The translations under genes were made by a program, and so were the position numbers. 11,101 bases of DNA from Bacteroidia bacterium. GTDB taxonomy: Bacteria > Bacteroidota > Bacteroidia > Cytophagales > Cyclobacteriaceae. The DNA lies in assembly GCA_012031955.1 (NCBI GenBank), contig JAAURZ010000030.1, positions 1 to 11,101 on the forward strand. Reading direction: 5' to 3'. Of this stretch, positions 7,181 through 11,101 are shown piece after piece. Below the pieces are notes generated by a model. The model had not been told where the DNA came from and made no database searches. It saw only the letters and a list, made by a program, of their open reading frames with translations. Positions within the stretch are counted from its first letter, which is position 1. Every line of letters begins with the position of its first letter.

Positions 7181-8140
7181 TTGATTTCAGTTTTTGACAA
7201 CGAAAAGGAGACCGTTCTATTTGGAATTTTCGCAGTTATCATCATGCTGTTCCTGGTGCTCGACCTGGGCATCTTTCACAAGCGTGCTCATAAAATCTCC
7301 ACAAAGTCAGCATTGTATCAGTCCATTTTCTGGGTCACGGTCTCAACCCTGTTTGGGGTTTTCATTTACTATTACGACGAGACCGGGGCAACTGGCGCCG
7401 TGCAGTATTTTTCAGCTTATCTAACCGAGTATGCACTGTCGGTCGACAACATTTTTGTAATACTTCTTATTCTAAAATACTTCCAGGTAAAGGAAGAGTA
7501 CTATCACAAAATCCTGTTCTGGGGCATACTGGGGGCCATCGGTTTCAGGGCGGTGTTCATTTTCGTCGGCGCTTACCTCATTCACCAATTCCACGCAATT
7601 CTCTATATCTTCGGCGTATTCCTGCTCTACTCGGGCGTGCGCATCTATTTTGAAGATGGCGACGAAAAAATCGAACCAGAGAGAAACCCGATCCTGAGAA
7701 TTTGCCGGAAATACCTGCCGATGACCAAAGACGACCACAATGGGCAGTTTCTGGTCAAAGAAAGCGGGAAGTACTTCTTTACCCCGCTCTTTCTGGTTAT
7801 TGTTCTGATAGAGACAACCGATCTCATTTTCGCGGTCGACTCAATTCCGGCGGCATTTGCCATCACCCAGAATGAATTTCTTATTTACACGTCCAACATT
7901 TTTGCCGTAATGGGTTTACGTGCCATGTTCTTCCTGCTTGCCGGCATCATAGACAAATTCTACCTGTTGCAAAAAGGGCTGTCCATCATTCTGTTCTTTA
8001 TCGGCGCGAAAATGTTGCTCGAGATATTTGAAGTCAACCTGAGTCCGTACCTGTCGTTCTCGGTAATTATCGCGACGCTCACGCTGTCAATCATATTCTC
8101 GGTGCTGGTACCAAGAAAGGAAAAGCCTTCAGACGACTAA
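7181..8140 (+). CDS. TerC family integral membrane protein
   Basis: TerC/Alx proteins are polytopic inner-membrane proteins linked to tellurite resistance, alkaline-pH response and, in several bacteria, manganese export or metalation of exported enzymes. This one has about nine hydrophobic segments and the family's acidic membrane motifs: LVLDLGIF, EYALSVDNIFVILLI, FWGILGAIGFRAVFIFVGAY, and LIETTDLIFAVDSIPAAFAI followed by TSNIFAVMGLRAMFFLLAG. The conserved Asp/Glu residues in these spans are probable metal ligands. No ATG is available before the first membrane span. The in-frame TTG at 7181 gives 319 residues, close to the usual size; TTG at 7157 would add eight residues, and a stop at 7139 bars anything further upstream. 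A lost ATG through an indel is also possible. It has its own promoter element and converges on the TerB-like gene with stops 2 bp apart. Confidence 0.92.
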   Translation: MISVFDNEKETVLFGIFAVIIMLFLVLDLGIFHKRAHKISTKSALYQSIFWVTVSTLFGVFIYYYDETGATGAVQYFSAYLTEYALSVDNIFVILLILKYFQVKEEYYHKILFWGILGAIGFRAVFIFVGAYLIHQFHAILYIFGVFLLYSGVRIYFEDGDEKIEPERNPILRICRKYLPMTKDDHNGQFLVKESGKYFFTPLFLVIVLIETTDLIFAVDSIPAAFAITQNEFLIYTSNIFAVMGLRAMFFLLAGIIDKFYLLQKGLSIILFFIGAKMLLEIFEVNLSPYLSFSVIIATLTLSIIFSVLVPRKEKPSDD

Positions 8141-8142
8141 CG

Positions 8143-9415
8143 TTATTTGTCAGAATTGCCTGCGAAAAGATTCTGAGGAAGAATCTTGAGCAAGATGGGA
8201 AGCGTAAGAAAGCGCTGCGGCAACGACACAATTACAAAAGTAGGTATTGTTTTGAGTGTAAGAATAAGTTCGTTGCGCATCTGATCCTTCTCTTCATCGG
8301 TCAGCTCCGCCCGGCGAGCCTTCGCGAGTAATGCCATCATCCGGTCGCTTTGCTCGATTCTCTTTTTGAGCCGCTGTTTGTTCTTTTCCGCAATACGCGC
8401 CACACGACTTATAAACTGCTCGCTTACCTGTTCGTAATCCTGCTTGTTTTGCAACTGGTCGAGCTGGTGCCAGTGCTCAAGCACGAAGCCTTCGATCGCA
8501 ATCATGCTGTTCTCCAGGTCTTCCTCGTGAAAATTGATAAACGCACACAAACGTTTCAAGAAATCAAGTTCCGGTTGTTCTACCTTCTTGTCGGACCAGA
8601 TGGTGAGAATGGCGATTTCAAGAAAGAATTTCTTCAGGATCCATGAATTCTCGAAAGGAATGTTGACTCTCTTCTATTTCGAATACCCTCGTCGAATATC
8701 TTGTAGGCCACCTTTCTTTTCTCCGCCGATAAATCTGTGCTGTCGAGAAAATACTCAAAGAGTTTCTTTTCTTCGTATGCCACTTCACGGTTGGCGTGCG
8801 AGGCTGCGGCGATAATCTTGGCAACGGAAAACCGGAGTTCATCACGTTCGTAGCGAAAGAAATCGGAAACAATCTGATCCGCGTTGGTGTGAATCCACTG
8901 TCCATAGATGAAGATATCGAGGAACAGTAGGCTGTTATGAAAGAATTGTGTCCAGAAATTTCCTGAAAAGTTGCTGGTATGTTCGATGCGCTTTTCGAGG
9001 ATTATTTCGGCAACGTCGAGAGCAGATTTCTTCTTTCCAAAAAAGACCGCGACGGTGTGGCTATTTCAGGGAAGATGTTGTTGTAAAAATTGCCGATGTT
9101 TTCGAGTGTCTTCACAATAATGTCCGACAACTCTTTAGGATTTGTGATTGTCTTTTCGTGAAAAAGAAGTGAGCTGCTGATAAGGCTTTCGGCAAGAAGT
9201 ATCTGCATCTTGCTTTGTTCGTTCCATGTGGCCTCGTCGGGATGGTTGATGCTTCCCACCGTATGACCGTACATGAGCCCCGTAGGCTGCACCACGCTGT
9301 ACAAAGAATGCTCGGGATGCGAACTCTTGCGCGCCTTGTCGGTGGTAAGGTCCATCAGCAACGATTTGCGAAATTCCAGATATTCTTTTAGCCAGCCTTT
9401 CTCCTGTGGTTTCAT
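8143..9415 (-). CDS. TerB-like / LETM1-related cytoplasmic protein (two one-base frameshifts)
   Basis: Read through two indels this is one protein of about 424 residues from the ATG at 9413-9415. One base is missing in the A run 9039-9044 and one around 8672-8673. Without correction it falls into three fragments. There is no signal peptide or clear membrane span. Residues about 186-235 and 262-312 look like two TerB-like all-helical modules: the first contains LRFSVAKIIAAASHANREV and EEKKLFEYFL, the second FFLEIAILTIWSDKKVEQPE and LDFLKRLCAF. A charged helical stretch follows (about 320-385, possibly coiled coil). The C-terminus IVSLPQRFLTLPILLKILPQ resembles the LETM1-type motif of the Bacteroidota LETM1-related biofilm-associated proteins. 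The function is unknown. TerB modules are known partners of TerC in ter stress systems, and terC converges on this gene, which supports a shared role by inference. The domain calls are by eye. Confidence 0.72.
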
Positions 9416-9562
9416 GCGCTAATAAATCAGATTCCAAAGTCCACACGAAATGCCTCTACTACCGTCTAACTGATGAGGTACCAGACAATGGTACTCTACC
9501 ACAACACATTCGTTGGAAATTTTGGAATATAAAAAAATTAACGACGATTCGCGAAGCAGAAA

Positions 9563-10075
9563 TCACAAGCTGCTCTTCCAGCCTTTGGACTCAATGGATT
9601 TGGCGGTGCGTTCAACTTTTGTTTTCAACGATTTCTTGAAATTATCGAGTTTGCGCCCCATGGCCTTGTCGGCGGCCCCCAGAATCTGCGCGGCCAGAAT
9701 GCCGGCATTACGCGCGCCGTCCAGCGCTACAGTGGCTACGGGTACGCCGGCAGGCATCTGCAGAATTGACAGGACGGAATCCCAGCCATCGATGGAATTC
9801 GAGGATTTGACGGGTACGCCGATAACCGGCAGCGACGTGAGGGATGCCACCATACCTGGCAGGTGGGCAGCGCCGCCTGCGCCGGCAATAATTACTTTCA
9901 GGCCGCGGCTGCGGGCGGTAGTTGCATACTCCACCATGCGCAGTGGCGTCCGGTGCGCCGATACAACCGTTAACTCAAGGGCTACACCCAGTTCTTCGAG
10001 TATTTCCGCTGCCTCTTTCATGATTTTCAAATCGGACTGGCTGCCCATGATAATTCCCACTTGTGCTTTGGCCAT
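9563..10075 (-). CDS. purE: N5-carboxyaminoimidazole ribonucleotide mutase (PurE class I)
   Basis: PurE moves the carboxyl group of N5-CAIR to give CAIR, in de novo purine synthesis, as a cytoplasmic homo-octamer. The 170-residue length is normal for class I. Motifs are [10 protein letters not shown] (7-16, nucleotide and phosphate binding), VVSAHRTP (37-44, with the conserved His 41 and Arg 42), [13 protein letters not shown] (65-77, with His 71) and a [20 protein letters not shown] segment. The class I assignment agrees with the neighbouring purK, which supplies N5-CAIR. The ATG at 10073-10075 gives the standard start. The reading frame is intact. purE is downstream of purK on the same strand, with a 120-bp spacer that is longer than usual for this pair and holds a repeat copy and a small hairpin. 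The C-terminal tail after about residue 160 is short, basic and variable. Confidence 0.96.
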   Translation of the reverse strand: MAKAQVGIIMGSQSDLKIMKEAAEILEELGVALELTVVSAHRTPLRMVEYATTARSRGLKVIIAGAGGAAHLPGMVASLTSLPVIGVPVKSSNSIDGWDSVLSILQMPAGVPVATVALDGARNAGILAAQILGAADKAMGRKLDNFKKSLKTKVERTAKSIESKGWKSSL

Positions 10076-10136
10076 AATTTCACATGTTAAAAATTGATTT
10101 TAATAGACATATGGAATTCGCATCTTGAGAGTACTC

Positions 10137-10149
10137 CCCTAAAAAAGGG
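10137..10149 (-). other. Small hairpin in the purK-purE spacer
   Basis: On the minus strand CCCTTTTTTAGGG can form a 4-bp CCCT/AGGG stem with a T-rich loop. The palindrome GAGTACTC lies beside it at 10129-10136. It sits 48 bases past the purK stop and about 60 before purE. The stem is too short for a confident intrinsic terminator and no T tract follows it. Confidence 0.25.
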
Positions 10150-10170
10150 CGGCATAATTAACATCCCGTT

Positions 10171-10198
10171 GGTATAGTTTCTCTTCATGCTCATTTCA
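10171..10198 (-). repeat. Short dispersed repeat, copy 2
   Basis: This is the near-identical partner of 2-28, in the same orientation. It begins at the TGA stop of purK and extends into the purK-purE spacer. On the minus strand it reads TGAAATGAGCATGAAGAGAA followed by ACTATACC. Both copies sit in noncoding sequence 3' of minus-strand genes, one directly at a stop codon and one about 146 bp past recX. The one-base indel between copies would change any reading frame, so the conservation is of DNA or RNA rather than of a peptide. Confidence 0.5.
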
Positions 10199-11101
10199 GG
10201 TGATTACTTTTAGCGTTCTTTTTACAAAGTCTACATTTTTCCGCAACCGCGCTATGTCGCTGTCAACCAGGGTTACGTGCCCCATTTTTCGGAAGGGTTT
10301 CGTAAAGCGCTTCCCGTACAGGTGCACATGCACGCCCGGAATTTTTACCACCTCCTCGAAGCCCTCGTAGCGAGCTACCCCTGTGTGCTCCGGTTCGCCG
10401 AGAAGGTTCACTATGGCGCTATGCTCAACCAGGGTGACGTCGCCGGGAGGCAAATTGAGAATAGCCCTCAGGTGCTGCTCATACTGCGAGGTTACGTTGC
10501 CCTCTATGGTGTGATGACCGCTGTTGTGTGGTCTTGGGGCCGCCTCGTTTACCAGTATGTGGCCATCGCGGGTTACGAACATTTCCACCGCCAGCAGACC
10601 GACCATATCCAGTTCATGCACAACCTTGCGCGCGATTGCCTCAGCTTGCGCCTTTTGGTCTGCCGACAACTGCGCCGGTGCAAAAAGGTATTCGACAAGG
10701 TTTTGTTCCGGGTGGAATACCATTCCACGGCAGGGTAGGCGGCGATGGTACCCGACGGGTTACGCGACACGATCACTGCAATTTCTTTTTCAAAATCTAC
10801 TAACTCCTCAAGCAGGCCCGGCGCATCGAATGCTTTTTCTATGTCGTTTGGATTGCGCAGTAGCTGCACGCCGCGCCCATCATAGCCCTCGCGCGCGAGC
10901 TTGTTCACGGCAGGCAGATAATTGGCGTTCATGTGGATGTCGTGCCGGTTTTCAACGAGAAGAAATTGAGCGGTCGGCACACCACTGTCGCGATAGAAAA
11001 TTTTCTGCGAACGCTTGTCTTGAATCAGTTCTATCACCGCAGGCTGTGGGTACACTTTCTTTCCCGCTTTTTCAAGCGCGTGCAAGGCTGCAGTATTCAC
11101 G
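10196..11101 (-). CDS. purK: N5-carboxyaminoimidazole ribonucleotide synthase, 5' end outside the window (one frameshift)
   Basis: PurK carboxylates AIR with bicarbonate and ATP to N5-CAIR, the substrate of PurE. It is an ATP-grasp enzyme of the cytoplasm. The window holds roughly the C-terminal four-fifths; about 80 N-terminal residues lie beyond position 11101. Motifs are EGYDGRGVQLL (ATP-grasp glycine loop), EELVDFEKEIAVIVSRN, YPAVE joined to MVFHPEQNLVEYLFAPA, VEMFVTRDGHILVNEAAPRP (metal and ATP residues), HNSGHHTIEG and HLYGK followed by RKMGHVTL. As written the frame breaks at 10723-10724, where one T of a TT pair appears to be missing (an A on the coding strand). Adding it restores VEMVFHPEQ. 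The apparent ATG start at 10723 is therefore internal and not a real start. It lies upstream of purE. The identification is secure; the lesion is most likely a sequencing error. Confidence 0.94.

Noticed and set aside
9477..9495. Hairpin GGTACC-AGACAAT-GGTACT between purE and the TerB-like gene
   Set aside because: The 6-bp stem includes a G-T pair and no T tract follows; too weak to call a terminator or operator. I see no gene in the surrounding 147 bases.
10087..10194. A 35-residue minus-strand open frame in the purK-purE spacer that begins inside the repeat (MSMKRNYT...)
   Set aside because: The other repeat copy has a one-base indel that changes the frame, there is no ribosome-binding signal and the composition is unremarkable, so coding is not supported.
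10573..10723. Two separate purK genes suggested by overlapping frames
   Set aside because: The two frames are consecutive parts of a single ATP-grasp protein joined by one missing base at 10723-10724.

Overview
The window looks like a chromosomal housekeeping segment from a member of the Bacteroidota, most likely the Cytophagales. The reasons are the protein repertoire (a DUF4783 secreted protein beside nadC, a YcxB-like protein beside recX, phosphoglycerate mutase of the GpmI type, a TerB/LETM1-like cytoplasmic protein), TAnnTTTG-type -7 promoter elements (TATATTTG at 2633-2640 and 7068-7075), and the lack of clear Shine-Dalgarno sequences. The genus cannot be fixed from the sequence alone. 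I see no rRNA, tRNA, CRISPR array, transposase, phage or plasmid gene.

Layout, left to right. (1) 174-2445, minus strand: a compact four-gene run read as DUF4783 protein > nadC > YcxB-like membrane protein > recX. (2) 2446-2683: a 238-base divergent intergenic region carrying both outward promoters and an 11-base perfect inverted repeat, one copy at the same position in front of each promoter. (3) 2684-7015, plus strand: gpmI > lipoprotein-like protein of unknown function > ABC exporter > Fur-family regulator. The genes overlap or nearly abut (20-bp overlap, 1-bp gap, 4-bp overlap), so this is almost certainly one transcript. (4) 7181-8140, plus: a TerC-family membrane protein with its own promoter. 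(5) 8143-9415, minus: a cytoplasmic protein with two TerB-like helical modules and a LETM1-like C-terminus, convergent with terC and separated from it by 2 bp. (6) 9563-11101, minus: purK (5' end outside the window) then purE, the two-enzyme route from AIR to CAIR in purine synthesis.

The main caution is sequence quality. Five genes (YcxB-like, gpmI, ABC exporter, TerB-like, purK) are each broken by one to three single-base indels, ten in all. Nine are missing bases and one is an extra base, most of them in homopolymer runs. In every case a one-base correction restores a full family-like protein, including core glycolysis and purine enzymes. This fits uncorrected sequencing or assembly errors far better than decay, so these genes are annotated here as single intact loci and the indel positions are given.

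I did not find a clearly new biological system. The best leads are the convergent TerC / double-TerB pair, the mirrored motif in the divergent promoter region, a roughly 27-bp repeat found at both ends of the window, and the unknown lipoprotein inside the gpmI-exporter-fur operon.
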